This document shows, in pieces, positions 27,055 through 36,205 of a stretch of DNA of 64,000 nucleotides. This DNA comes from Sideroxydans sp. (GTDB lineage Bacteria > Pseudomonadota > Gammaproteobacteria > Burkholderiales > Gallionellaceae). Position numbers and translations under genes: made by a program. The DNA lies in the NCBI GenBank assembly GCA_028707175.1, contig JAQTUV010000001.1, positions 124,001 to 188,000 on the forward strand. Reading direction: 5' to 3'. Below the pieces are notes generated by a model that saw nothing but the letters and a program-made list of their open reading frames with translations, was not told the DNA's origin and ran no database searches. How positions within the stretch are numbered: the first letter of the stretch is position 1; each line of letters begins with the position of its first letter.

Positions 27055-30000
27055 ATGCGTACAAATATGCCAGTCACGAATACTGAATACATCATGAAAG
27101 ATGATGAGGTACTTGTTTCCAGTACCGATCTAAAAGGTGTGATCACATTTTGTGAGAGTCACTTCATTGCAGCTAGCGGCTACAGCGAATCTGAATTAAT
27201 TGGCCAACCGCATAATTTGATCCGCCATCCCGATATGCCAGTCGAAGCATTCGACGATATGTGGGCGCATATTAAATCGGGAAAGACTTGGTCTGGCGTG
27301 GTGAAAAATCGTCGCCAGAATGGCGATTTTTATTGGGTGTTGGCTAATGTCACGCCATTGCACAAAGAGGGCAAGGTTGTCGGGTATATGTCGGTACGTA
27401 CCAAGCCTGAACGCGAAGTCGTTGCTGCGTGTGAAGCGGCTTACCGCAATTTCCGTGAGGGGCGCGCGAACGGATTGCGTATTTATGGCGGCAAAGTCGT
27501 GAGTGATAATTTGCTGCACAAAATCAATGTCTATTTGAGCCGCGTGACGGTTGGACAGCGAATGTCTGCGGGCTTTGGCGCGGTGTTGTTCCTGCTGGCG
27601 ATGGTTGGTTTGATGGCGTTTAACAACATGCAGGAATTTGGTGAGCAATGGCATGAATATCGTGCGACCGTCTCCAAGAAGCGCGTGTTGTTGGATCATG
27701 CACGGACTCAGTTGGGGGATGGTATCCACCACTTTAAAAATTATTTGATACGCGGGGCCGATTACAAAGAAAAGTTCTATGCGGATATGGCGGGCTTGGA
27801 AAAGACTGTTGCTGAATTCAAACAGATCCCCGGCCTGACTGCGGATGAAACAGCACAGTTCAACAAGTTAGAAGAAAGCCGACTCGCTTATTTGAAGGCC
27901 ATTGATTCGATGGCGGCCATGAAGGCGGAGAAGAAGGGAATCGCGGAGATTGACGGTGCAATCAAGGGAGCAGATAAGCCAATCGCTGCTGCTTTAGATG
28001 AGGTGGACAAGCGTATCAGTGCGGATGCAAAGGTCAGAAGTGAAGCCGTCGATGCGATGATTGGCGCGGACAATCGCAATATGTTGTTGTTGATCGTAGC
28101 GGCCTTCCTGCTTTCTGCGCTGACCGCCTATTTGATCATTCGCAGTTTGCTGGTTCCTGTTAGAAGAGCGACCAGTGCTGCGGTCGCAGTGGCGAGTGGT
28201 AACTTCAATCATCAGATTGACGTGGGCGGGCGTGCAGATGAGTTAGGCCAACTGTTAGATGGTTTCCGAGCCATGCAGATTCAAACAGGGTTTGCGATGC
28301 GCCAAACTGAACAAAAAGCGGAAGAATCATTACGCATCAAGATTGCATTGGATTCCATTTCAGCGCCGGTAACGGTTTCCGATGCGGAGAACCAAGTGAT
28401 CTACTTCAACGCAGCGATGGGCAAGCAGATCCGCGTGATGCAAAGCGAGATGCAAAAGAAATTCCCGACCTTTTCAGAAGACAAACTCATCGGACAAAAG
28501 GTAGGCAGCTTCTTCGAAGAAGAGTCCGTGCGCACCGCATATGGTGCCCCTTTGGATGGACCCAAGACGTTCGACATTCCCATGGCAGGTCGCGCGATGC
28601 GCCTGCAACCGAGCCCCATCCACGACGAGAACCGCACCTATCTAGGCCGCGTCACCCAATGGACAGACCGCACCACCGAAGTCGCGGTAGAGAAAGAAGT
28701 ATCCTCGATTGTTGAATCCGCCTCCAACGGCGACTTCACCCGCCGCATCGAAGTCAGTGGCAAAGAAGGCTTCTTCCTCAAACTCACAGAAGACATGAAC
28801 CGCCTGCTTGAGACCAGCGAAGAAGGACTGAGCGAAGTGGTTCGCGTACTGGGTGCCCTCTCCCAAGGCGACCTCACCCAAACCATCAGCAACCACTACA
28901 ACGGCACCTTCGGTCAACTCAAAGACGACGCCAATGCCACCGTCGCCCAACTCACCGACACCATAGGCCGCATCAAAGAAGCCGCCGACACCATCAACAC
29001 CGCCTCCAAAGAAATCTCATCAGGCAACACCGACCTATCGCAACGCACCGAAGAACAAGCGTCCAGCCTAGAAGAAACAGCGGCCAGCATGGAAGAACTC
29101 ACCTCCACGGTAAAACAAAACGCCGAGAACGCCCGTCAAGCCAACCAACTCGCCCTAGGCGCATCCGACGTTGCCATCAAAGGAGGCGACGTTGTTGGTC
29201 AAGTCGTACACACCATGGCTTCGATTAGCGATAGCTCCAAAAAGATCGTCGACATCATCAGCGTCATCGACGGCATCGCCTTCCAGACCAACATCCTCGC
29301 CCTCAACGCAGCGGTAGAAGCCGCCCGTGCAGGCGAACAAGGTCGCGGCTTTGCGGTAGTCGCCTCCGAAGTGCGCAACCTCGCACAACGCAGCGCAGCG
29401 GCGGCCAAAGAGATCAAAACCCTCATAGGCGACTCGGTCGACAAAGTCACGGAAGGCACGGCCCTCGTCGACAAAGCAGGCAAGACCATGGAAGAGATCG
29501 TGAATGCGGTGAAACGCGTGACCGACATCATGGGCGAGATCAGTGCGGCCTCGAACGAACAAAGCCAAGGCATCGAACAAGTGAACACTGCGATCACGCA
29601 GATGGATGATGTGACGCAACAGAACGCTGCGCTCGTCGAGCAAGCGGCGGCAGCGGCAGAGTCGATGGAAGAGCAGGCGCGTGAATTGGCGACGCAGATG
29701 AGTACCTTTAAGTTGGCGGGGGAGGGGCGGGTGCTGGCTGTTCCGAGGGGGAGGCATGTACCACGTTTGCCGCAGTCGACAAGTTCTATGGCTCGACTGT
29801 CCGCAGTGACTGTTGTGGATGCGGATTTCTCATTCGACGACGCCATCGCCGCACACACAAAATGGAAGGCTCGCCTAGTCAGTTATGTGAAGGGGACGAG
29901 TAATGAAGAGCTAGAAGTGGGGAAGGTCTCACGCGATGATTTGTGTCCCTTAGGCTGCTGGCTGCATGGGCCCGCAACGAGTTATGACGGGATGAGTGAG

Positions 30001-30177
30001 TATGCTGATTTGAAACGTCATCATGCGGCGTTTCATCGGAGCGTGGGCGAAATTGTTCAATGTGTTCACGACGACAAACAAGATGAGGCAGCACGCAAAT
30101 TGGGTGGAGAGTTCTTTCAGAATTCTAACCACACGATGAAAGCCATCAAATCTTTGCAGGCCAAAGTGCAGGGATAG
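27055..30177 (+). CDS. Chemoreceptor 3 (Aer-like PAS, helical sensor, CZB domain)
   Basis: A 1040-residue receptor. An Aer-type PAS domain at residues about 15-115 ([48 protein letters not shown]) suggests flavin-based redox or energy sensing. Then TM1 (about 180-198), a helical periplasmic domain, TM2 near 345, HAMP, a PAS-like domain, the signalling domain and a C-terminal CZB zinc-binding domain with CPLGCWLHG and HHAAFH. It has no DWKEF end. The start is placed at ATG 27055, 6 bp after AGGGAG; ATGs at 27034 and 27049 are less well placed. Residues about 431-892 are encoded by copy B of the direct repeat. Confidence 0.92.
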   Translation: MRTNMPVTNTEYIMKDDEVLVSSTDLKGVITFCESHFIAASGYSESELIGQPHNLIRHPDMPVEAFDDMWAHIKSGKTWSGVVKNRRQNGDFYWVLANVTPLHKEGKVVGYMSVRTKPEREVVAACEAAYRNFREGRANGLRIYGGKVVSDNLLHKINVYLSRVTVGQRMSAGFGAVLFLLAMVGLMAFNNMQEFGEQWHEYRATVSKKRVLLDHARTQLGDGIHHFKNYLIRGADYKEKFYADMAGLEKTVAEFKQIPGLTADETAQFNKLEESRLAYLKAIDSMAAMKAEKKGIAEIDGAIKGADKPIAAALDEVDKRISADAKVRSEAVDAMIGADNRNMLLLIVAAFLLSALTAYLIIRSLLVPVRRATSAAVAVASGNFNHQIDVGGRADELGQLLDGFRAMQIQTGFAMRQTEQKAEESLRIKIALDSISAPVTVSDAENQVIYFNAAMGKQIRVMQSEMQKKFPTFSEDKLIGQKVGSFFEEESVRTAYGAPLDGPKTFDIPMAGRAMRLQPSPIHDENRTYLGRVTQWTDRTTEVAVEKEVSSIVESASNGDFTRRIEVSGKEGFFLKLTEDMNRLLETSEEGLSEVVRVLGALSQGDLTQTISNHYNGTFGQLKDDANATVAQLTDTIGRIKEAADTINTASKEISSGNTDLSQRTEEQASSLEETAASMEELTSTVKQNAENARQANQLALGASDVAIKGGDVVGQVVHTMASISDSSKKIVDIISVIDGIAFQTNILALNAAVEAARAGEQGRGFAVVASEVRNLAQRSAAAAKEIKTLIGDSVDKVTEGTALVDKAGKTMEEIVNAVKRVTDIMGEISAASNEQSQGIEQVNTAITQMDDVTQQNAALVEQAAAAAESMEEQARELATQMSTFKLAGEGRVLAVPRGRHVPRLPQSTSSMARLSAVTVVDADFSFDDAIAAHTKWKARLVSYVKGTSNEELEVGKVSRDDLCPLGCWLHGPATSYDGMSEYADLKRHHAAFHRSVGEIVQCVHDDKQDEAARKLGGEFFQNSNHTMKAIKSLQAKVQG
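28345..29731 (+). repeat. 1387-bp direct repeat, copy B (inside chemoreceptor 3)
   Basis: Second copy of the repeat at 23075-24461, same length and no gaps. The last 880 bp (28852-29731) are identical to copy A. Similarity stops abruptly at both ends, at the codon before the PAS-like domain and just after the signalling domain. Confidence 0.95.
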
Positions 30178-30225
30178 TGAGTGAGTCAAATTGAGTTATT
30201 GATTCGGAACGTTTTAATATTGAAC

Positions 30226-30271
30226 GTAGGTCGGGTTTTAACCCGACATGTCGGGCTAAAGCCCGATCTAC
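30226..30271. repeat. REP-type palindrome, copy 2
   Basis: A 46-bp double hairpin: GTAGGTCGGGTTTTAACCCG, then ACATGT, then a second hairpin TCGGGCTAAAGCCCGA, ending CTAC. It lies in the gap between chemoreceptor 3 and cheR. Confidence 0.9.
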
Positions 30272-30319
30272 CAATCACGGATAAATCAGGCCGGATCAAT
30301 AGAAACCTAGGTGCGTATC

Positions 30320-31192
30320 ATGGCTGAGATGAAAGACCCCGACAGCAGAGAGTTTCACTTCACCGCTCAAGATTTTCAGCGTGTAAGTAAGATGATTCAT
30401 GAGCATGCTGGCATTACGTTGAGTGATAGCAAGCAGGAGTTGGTATATAGCCGTTTATCCCGACGTTTACGTGCTACAGGTACGCGAACATTCGGCGAGT
30501 ACCTTGCGCTACTCAACAAAGGGAACGAGAAAGAGTGGGAGGCATTCGTCAACTCACTGACGACCAACCTCACGGCATTTTTTCGTGAACCGCATCATTT
30601 CCCTCTATTGGCAGAGCATTTGCAGAAGCTGGGGGGCAGCAAACCTATCGTATTGTGGTGTTCGGCAAGTTCGACTGGCGAAGAGCCGTACTCGATGGCC
30701 ATGACGGCGATCGAAACCTTTGGTGCGACGTCGCCGCCTGTGACCATCATCGCAACAGATCTAGATACCAATGTGATCGAAACGGCACGCAATGGGGTTT
30801 ATCCCATGGAGCGTGTGGAGAAGCTTGAGCCGGAAAGATTGAAGCGGTTTTTCTTTCGAGGTGAAGGCAGCCAGCAAGGATTTGTCAAAGTGCGCCCTGA
30901 GTTGCAACGCATGATCACGTTTAGGAAATTAAATCTGCTAGATGCGAATTGGTCGTTGCATGGCGGATTGGATGCGATCTTCTGCCGTAATGTGATGATC
31001 TATTTTGACAAAGATACACAACTCGCCATCTTGAAGCGTTTCGCACCGTTATTGAATGAGAACGGATTGATGTTCGCAGGACATTCAGAGAATTTCTATC
31101 ATGCCGATGCCTATTTCAAACTGCGCGGTAAGACGGTGTATGAGTTATCTCCTAAATACAAGTTAGCGCATCCTCAAACGAGTGGGCGCTAG
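30320..31192 (+). CDS. cheR: Chemoreceptor methyltransferase CheR
   Basis: Uses S-adenosylmethionine to methylate glutamates on chemoreceptors. The 290-residue protein has the N-terminal helical domain, then the methyltransferase with LWCSASSTGEEPYSMAM, IIATDLDTNVIETA and CRNVMIYFD. The ATG at 30320 is used because AGGTG lies 7 bp upstream. The two receptors that end in DWKEF supply a likely docking site for the beta-subdomain. A REP element sits between it and the receptor gene upstream, so it may be transcribed separately. Confidence 0.93.
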   Translation: MAEMKDPDSREFHFTAQDFQRVSKMIHEHAGITLSDSKQELVYSRLSRRLRATGTRTFGEYLALLNKGNEKEWEAFVNSLTTNLTAFFREPHHFPLLAEHLQKLGGSKPIVLWCSASSTGEEPYSMAMTAIETFGATSPPVTIIATDLDTNVIETARNGVYPMERVEKLEPERLKRFFFRGEGSQQGFVKVRPELQRMITFRKLNLLDANWSLHGGLDAIFCRNVMIYFDKDTQLAILKRFAPLLNENGLMFAGHSENFYHADAYFKLRGKTVYELSPKYKLAHPQTSGR

Positions 31193-31201
31193 GGGCAATA
31201 C

Positions 31202-31813
31202 ATGGCAGACCGAGATTACGAGGAAGTTGTTTCACCCAACCAGTATTTTGACCGCAACTTCAATACGGAGGCGGTCAAGATATTGCCTGGTGAGTATTAC
31301 GTGACAGGGCGGGATATGGTGTTAGTCACGGTATTGGGCTCATGTGTTGCTGCCTGTATTCGAGATCGCGTGAGTGGCGTGGGGGGCATGAATCATTTTA
31401 TGTTGCCAGGGAATGATACCGATCCAACGGTGGTGGGAACATCCGCGCGTTACGGTACCTATGCGATGGAGTTGATGATCAATCAGTTGCTCAAATCGGG
31501 TGCCAAGCGAAGTAACTTGGAAGCGAAAGTTTTTGGCGGTGGCAATGTGTTGCGCGGTTTTACGGTGGCCAATGTGGGGCAACGCAACGCAGAGTTCGTA
31601 ATCGACTATCTTCAGACCGAAAGGATCAATGTGTTGGCGGAGGATCTGTTGGGTTTGTATCCGCGCAAACTTTATTACTTCCCCGCGACGGGACGCGCTT
31701 TAGTCAAACAATTGCGCGAAGCCCATAACGATACGATCTTACAGCGTGAGATGCAGTATGGTCAGCGCATCAAGAGCTCTACTGTACAAGGGGATGTGGA
31801 GATATTTTCATGA
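31202..31813 (+). CDS. cheD: Chemoreceptor glutamine deamidase CheD
   Basis: Deamidates glutamines on chemoreceptors to make methylatable glutamates. The 203-residue protein shows the catalytic pair, Cys in [11 protein letters not shown] and His in [10 protein letters not shown], plus the conserved KVFGGGNVL. The stop overlaps the cheB start (ATGA), so translation is coupled. Length is at the upper end for the family because of extra residues at both termini. Confidence 0.92.
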   Translation: MADRDYEEVVSPNQYFDRNFNTEAVKILPGEYYVTGRDMVLVTVLGSCVAACIRDRVSGVGGMNHFMLPGNDTDPTVVGTSARYGTYAMELMINQLLKSGAKRSNLEAKVFGGGNVLRGFTVANVGQRNAEFVIDYLQTERINVLAEDLLGLYPRKLYYFPATGRALVKQLREAHNDTILQREMQYGQRIKSSTVQGDVEIFS

Positions 31814-32865
31814 TCAACAATAGAAAAATTAAAGTTCTCATCATCGATGACTCAGCATTGATTCGCAGTATCTTGAAAGAGATTATCAATGATCAGTCTG
31901 ACATGGAGGTGGTCGGTGTGGCGACCAATCCTTTAATGGCACGAGATATGATTAAGACGCTCAATCCTGATGTATTGACGCTGGATGTGGAGATGCCTCA
32001 GATGGATGGGCTGACATTTTTGGAAAAGCTCATGCGTTTGCGCCCGATGCCTGTGCTCATGATTTCAAGTCTGACTCAGGCAGGTTCGGAGGTCGCGCTT
32101 CATGCGCTTGAATTGGGGGCGGTGGATTTCTTAACGAAACCGAAGCTAGGTGTGGCGGATGGGATGATTGCGTATACGGAAGAGATCGCAGGAAAAATTC
32201 GCGCGGCGAGTCGGGTGCGTCTAAAACCGAGGGAAGTATCTCCGGTACCTGCGCAACATTTGCCCGCTGTTGGGAATCGTTTGTCGACGACTGAAAAAAT
32301 TATTGCTGTCGGTGCGTCAACAGGTGGAACAGAGGCGCTTAAAGAGTTTTTGATGCCGATGCCTGCGGATTCCCCTGCCATCGTGATTACACAACATATG
32401 CCTGAGGCATTTACCAAATCCTTTGCGGCTAGATTGGATGGCTTGTGTAAGGTGACGGTGTGCGAGGCCGAGCATAATCAGCGCATCTTGCCGGGGCATG
32501 TGTATATCGCGCCTGGGCACTCTCATTTATTGCTGAAACGTAATGGCACCAACTATGTAACGGAATTGAGCCAAGCTGCCCCAGTCAATCATCATCGCCC
32601 TTCAGTGGAGGTGTTGTTTCGCTCTGTCGCACAGTACGCAGGTGCTAATGCTATCGGGGTGATGTTGACAGGGATGGGTAAGGACGGTGCGACGGGGATG
32701 TTGGCGATGCGTGAGGCAGGTTCATACAACTTGGCTCAGGATGAGGCGAGTTGTGTCGTGTATGGTATGCCGCGCGAAGCGGTTGCGGTGGGTGCAGTGC
32801 ATGAGGTGGTGAGTGTTCGAGATATGGCGCAGAGAGTGCTCTATCGTTTGTCACATCTTCAATGA
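31810..32865 (+). CDS. cheB: Chemotaxis methylesterase/deamidase CheB
   Basis: Removes methyl groups from receptors when phosphorylated by CheA. The 351-residue protein has an N-terminal receiver (Asp59 in [11 protein letters not shown]) and a C-terminal esterase with the catalytic triad Ser170 (GASTGGTE), His196 (TQHMP) and Asp292 (GMGKDGATG). It follows cheD with a 4-base overlap and precedes the STAS gene by 30 bp. Confidence 0.94.
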   Translation: MINNRKIKVLIIDDSALIRSILKEIINDQSDMEVVGVATNPLMARDMIKTLNPDVLTLDVEMPQMDGLTFLEKLMRLRPMPVLMISSLTQAGSEVALHALELGAVDFLTKPKLGVADGMIAYTEEIAGKIRAASRVRLKPREVSPVPAQHLPAVGNRLSTTEKIIAVGASTGGTEALKEFLMPMPADSPAIVITQHMPEAFTKSFAARLDGLCKVTVCEAEHNQRILPGHVYIAPGHSHLLLKRNGTNYVTELSQAAPVNHHRPSVEVLFRSVAQYAGANAIGVMLTGMGKDGATGMLAMREAGSYNLAQDEASCVVYGMPREAVAVGAVHEVVSVRDMAQRVLYRLSHLQ

Positions 32866-32895
32866 TCAAATAAAAATAGAAGTTTAGGAGGCAGC

Positions 32896-33207
32896 ATGAG
32901 TTCTCAAATCATTGTTACGACTGCAGGTGGTTCGGCAAAGATCCATATCGATGGGCGCTTCGATTTTCATATGCAGCGAGAGTTTCGTACGGCCTACACA
33001 CCTATTTTGCAGGATGAAAGCATTCGCACCATCGAAATAGAGCTGTCCAAAGTGAATTATTTGGACAGCTCTGCACTAGGCATGTTGATGTTGCTACGCG
33101 AGCGTTCGCAGGAGTTAGGGAAAGTGGTAGCGCTTGTCTCACCTACGGATACGGTGCGCAAGATTTTCGTGATTGCTAAATTCGATAAACTGTTCAAGCT
33201 GGACTAA
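32896..33207 (+). CDS. STAS-domain anti-sigma factor antagonist (HsbA-like)
   Basis: A 103-residue STAS protein, likely a partner-switching antagonist. The site of Ser phosphorylation is in NYLDSSALGMLMLLRE (Ser58). It has AGGAGG upstream of its ATG and is followed 22 bp later by a REC-PP2C-HATPase gene. In Pseudomonas the equivalent pair HsbA/HsbR regulates FlgM and a diguanylate cyclase. By analogy the unphosphorylated form here could bind an anti-sigma factor such as FlgM. That link is inference. Confidence 0.85.
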   Translation: MSSQIIVTTAGGSAKIHIDGRFDFHMQREFRTAYTPILQDESIRTIEIELSKVNYLDSSALGMLMLLRERSQELGKVVALVSPTDTVRKIFVIAKFDKLFKLD

Positions 33208-33229
33208 TTCAATGCTCCGCGAGGCTGAA

Positions 33230-34942
33230 ATGCCAGTTCGTAAGCCACTACGCATCCTTGTAGTGGATGATGAACGCACGAATATCATGGTGATGCAGGC
33301 CATGTTGGGAAAGATGGGGCATGAGGTGCTGACTGCTCGTAGTGGGCAAGATGCAGTTGCCCTACTCAGCCAAGAAAAACCCAATGTCGTGTTGATGGAC
33401 GTGATGATGCCGGTGATGAGTGGCTACGATACCGTGCGACTGATGCGCAAGATGCCTGAAGGTAATATCCCGATCATCTTTGTGACGGCGCTGAATCGAA
33501 CTGAGGACATCATCGAAGGGGTGGAAGCGGGTGGAGATGATTACTTACACAAGCCGGTTCATTACGAATTACTTCGAGCAAAGATCAATGCACTGCACGA
33601 GCGACAAGGTCTGCTTTACGAGCTTGCTCAACAAAATACTCAACTCCTTGAACATCGATCATTCATCGAAGAAGAACGTAAGTCAGCAGTCAGTTTCTCT
33701 GAACGTCTAGCCGCGTTGGATCGCGCCAATGATCCCGCAGTGAAACATTATTTGCGCCACGCCGAAGATTTTGGTGGCGATTTGATTGCGGTTGCACGCA
33801 CGCCTGATAATTCATTACATGTCATGTTGGCGGACAGTGCGGGGCACGGCTTGATCGCTGCCTTGTCGATATTTCCTGTTGTTGAGCCTTTCTACAAGAT
33901 GACTGCGAAGGGCTTTGATATTGCCTCGATCGTGGTCGAATTGAATAAGCGCGTTAGAAAATATACGGGCCTACCTAACTATGTTGCAGTCAATCTGGTC
34001 TCTATCGATCTATCGGACGGCTCTGCGCGTGTGTGGAATGGCGGCTGCCCAGATGCTTTGTTGATATCAGAGCAAGGTGCCATTTTGCACCGTTTTGTTT
34101 CCGCACATTTCCCGCTGGGGGTGATGCCTGAAAAAGATTTCGACAATACTTTCGAGCGCTATGATTTTGGAAGTACGAAATGCAAACTGTTTTTGACCTC
34201 TGATGGTTTGACTGAGTTGTCAGAGCGCGATGCGGTGGACTTTGATTTTGAACAACTCCTGTGTCATCAGTGTCGTGACTTGCGATACTTTGACGATGCG
34301 ATGAGCACGCTTGCCAATAAGCTTGATGCGCATCAGATCAGTGATGACATCGCACTGATCGCTGTTTCCTGCGAGATGCAAGAAGGGGATGCTCACGTAA
34401 CTTCTCATCCCGTCTCCGCCATTGCGTCAGAGGTCGATCTTGAGCACTCGCCGGAGCATGTTTCATGGCGTATGAATATGTCTCTCACCTGCGAGCAATT
34501 AAAGGGATTGGACGTGGTCCCCATGTTGATGAACGTCACGAACACCATCGAACCCAGTAATGATGGTGGCACTGTATTCATGGTGCTATCGGAATTGTTC
34601 AACAATGCGCTTGATCACGGGATTTTAAAATTGGAATCCGAGTTAAAGCATCATGATGATGGCTTGGGGCAGTTCTTTGAAGAGCGTGCTAGTCGTTTGG
34701 AAAAACTGACGCATGGTCAGATTGACATCGCGCTGGAGCGAATTGATATGGGGGGGCTTCATTTGCTGCGAATCTCTGTACGAGATAGTGGGGATGGATT
34801 TGACTACCAGCGTATTTTCGCGCAACAAGAGACGGAACATCAGCGCCATGGCAGGGGCTTGCGTCTCGTTCAAGGGATGTCAGACAAGCTGGAATTTTTT
34901 GAGAATGGTGCGCAGGTGGTGGCTTGGGTAAGCAACTTTTGA
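33230..34942 (+). CDS. REC-PP2C-HATPase regulator (HsbR-like)
   Basis: A 570-residue protein with a receiver (LVVDDER, Asp in VVLMDVMMPVMSG), a short helical linker, a SpoIIE/RsbU-type PP2C phosphatase (GGDLIAVARTPDNSLHVMLADSAGHGLIAAL, about residues 180-385, and SDGLTELSE) and a C-terminal HATPase (LSELFNNALDHGIL, DSGDGFD, HGRGLRLV). The domain order matches HsbR of Pseudomonas, which both dephosphorylates and phosphorylates its STAS partner under control of its receiver. The ATG at 33230 follows GAGG with 5-bp spacing; upstream in-frame starts overlap the STAS gene. The neighbouring che cluster suggests the receiver could take phosphate from CheA or from an HptB-like protein, not seen here. 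Confidence 0.88.
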   Translation: MPVRKPLRILVVDDERTNIMVMQAMLGKMGHEVLTARSGQDAVALLSQEKPNVVLMDVMMPVMSGYDTVRLMRKMPEGNIPIIFVTALNRTEDIIEGVEAGGDDYLHKPVHYELLRAKINALHERQGLLYELAQQNTQLLEHRSFIEEERKSAVSFSERLAALDRANDPAVKHYLRHAEDFGGDLIAVARTPDNSLHVMLADSAGHGLIAALSIFPVVEPFYKMTAKGFDIASIVVELNKRVRKYTGLPNYVAVNLVSIDLSDGSARVWNGGCPDALLISEQGAILHRFVSAHFPLGVMPEKDFDNTFERYDFGSTKCKLFLTSDGLTELSERDAVDFDFEQLLCHQCRDLRYFDDAMSTLANKLDAHQISDDIALIAVSCEMQEGDAHVTSHPVSAIASEVDLEHSPEHVSWRMNMSLTCEQLKGLDVVPMLMNVTNTIEPSNDGGTVFMVLSELFNNALDHGILKLESELKHHDDGLGQFFEERASRLEKLTHGQIDIALERIDMGGLHLLRISVRDSGDGFDYQRIFAQQETEHQRHGRGLRLVQGMSDKLEFFENGAQVVAWVSNF

Positions 34943-34964
34943 ATGGGATAAGCAGGGCTGTCGT

Positions 34965-35828
34965 TCAGTGCCCTGCAATCTGCTGAAAAAGCTGTAATCT
35001 GCGTCTATCAATCTTTCCCTCTTCTGTTGCTTGCAGTATTGCGCAGTTCGGTTCGTGCGAGTGGCTGCAATTAGCAAAACGGCATTCGCCTAGGTACGGC
35101 AAAAATTCTGGGAAGCTTCTTTCTATCGCAGCAAAATCCAAATGGTGTAATCCAAATAATTGCACACCAGGGCAATCAATGATGTGGCTGTCCGCATTCA
35201 AGTGATACAGCTTGGCGTGGGTGGTGGTGTGTTTTCCTGAATCAAGTACGGTCGATATTTCGCGCGTGTGCGCATGTGCTTCAGGAATGAGCGCATTGAG
35301 GAGTGTTGATTTACCCATGCCTGATTGGCCTACGAAGACGCTACTTTGTCCTTGGATATAGGGCAGCAAAGGGGTGACATCTTGTTTGGCAGAGAGCTCC
35401 AATACGCGGTAACCGATCCGGGTGTAAGGAGCGATCTGCGCACGGGCCGCAGCCACATTCGGTAGATCACATTTGTTGAGGACGATCAAAGTAGCGAGCT
35501 TCTGATCATGAGCGGCAAGCAGGCAGCGGGCGAGTAATTCATCATTGAAGGAAGGTTCAGTCGCCACCACGATGATGATTTGTGTGACGTTCGCTGCGAT
35601 GAGTTTTTGCTTGAACGCATCTGAGCGGTAGAGCAGCGTGGTGCGCGGCAAAATGCGATCGATGACGCCTTGATCAGTGCCGGTGCGTGCGATTTCCACT
35701 TGGTCGCCACAAGCCACTTCGCTTTTTTTGCCGCGTGGTACACATTCCAATATTTCACTACTGGGTAGCTCGACCAGATAGTGGCGTCCGAATGCAGCAA
35801 TGACTTGCCCGTGTAGTTTTTCGCTCAC
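34965..35828 (-). CDS. rsgA: Small ribosomal subunit biogenesis GTPase RsgA
   Basis: Circularly permuted GTPase that assists late 30S assembly. The 287 residues have an OB-fold (VIAAFGRHYLVEL), the NKCD G4 motif, the P-loop GQSGMGKSTL, DCPG for G3 and a C-terminal zinc site (CRFANCSHSHEPNC). The frame continues upstream, but the start is GTG at 35828, which overlaps the stop of the cytochrome gene and matches the family N-terminus VSEKLHGQVIA. It is the last gene of a minus-strand trio with the cytochrome and the M48 protease. Confidence 0.92.
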   Translation of the reverse strand: MSEKLHGQVIAAFGRHYLVELPSSEILECVPRGKKSEVACGDQVEIARTGTDQGVIDRILPRTTLLYRSDAFKQKLIAANVTQIIIVVATEPSFNDELLARCLLAAHDQKLATLIVLNKCDLPNVAAARAQIAPYTRIGYRVLELSAKQDVTPLLPYIQGQSSVFVGQSGMGKSTLLNALIPEAHAHTREISTVLDSGKHTTTHAKLYHLNADSHIIDCPGVQLFGLHHLDFAAIERSFPEFLPYLGECRFANCSHSHEPNCAILQATEEGKIDRRRLQLFQQIAGH

Positions 35829-36205
35829 TTGAATTTGTAATAGGTCTGATTCAGATGGGCGGCTAAATCTTGTTTCTCTTGTGTGGAGAGATTGGCACCA
35901 ATCGCGCCAGAACATTGCTCGATTTGGCTGACAAGATTCTTGCTGCTTGTCACGCGTCGATTACTGCGGGTAAAGATGGCGCTGCCATCTCCTCCTACCT
36001 TACCTTCGTGGCAACTGCTGCATTCATACTGAGCGAACAGTTTTTTGCCATTCTCCGCATGGCCTCCCGCAAAAGGGGCGGCTTGTGCGGCGCTGCTGGA
36101 CAATAAAAGAATGAGTACAGCTTGGCCGATATTGATGGGTAGGTCGGACTTCAGTCCGACATGTCGGGTTAAAACCCGACCTACAGAAAGGGCGACGTTT
36201 TTCAT
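35825..36205 (-). CDS. Small secreted c-type cytochrome with REP-interrupted signal peptide
   Basis: A 126-residue protein with one haem site, C62-S-S-C65-H66, in a class I-like fold, and a C-terminal region of cytochrome c type (SNRRVTSSKNLVSQIEQCSGAIGANLSTQEKQDLAAHL). The signal peptide hydrophobic core is IGQAVLILLLSSSAAQA, with cleavage likely after Ala42. The ATG overlaps the upstream M48 gene by four bases (ATGA), which fixes the start. Residues 8-23 are encoded by a REP palindrome and extend the n-region without breaking the frame. A distal methionine ligand is not obvious. It probably serves in the periplasm, partner unknown. Confidence 0.8.
   Translation of the reverse strand: MKNVALSVGRVLTRHVGLKSDLPINIGQAVLILLLSSSAAQAAPFAGGHAENGKKLFAQYECSSCHEGKVGGDGSAIFTRSNRRVTSSKNLVSQIEQCSGAIGANLSTQEKQDLAAHLNQTYYKFK
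36139..36184. repeat. REP-type palindrome, copy 3, inside a coding region
   Basis: A 46-bp double hairpin starting GTAGGTCGGACTTCAGTCCG, then ACATGT, then TCGGGTTAAAACCCGA, ending CTAC. Same family as copies at 4959 and 30226. It lies 21 bp into the cytochrome c gene and is read through in frame. Confidence 0.9.

Noticed and set aside
28638-29858. Long antisense open frames within the chemoreceptor genes
   Set aside because: They mirror a strongly biased coding strand and have no ribosome sites or plausible protein features.
35829-35915. Longer N-terminus for RsgA
   Set aside because: It lies within the cytochrome gene; GTG 35828 fits the family and the overlap.
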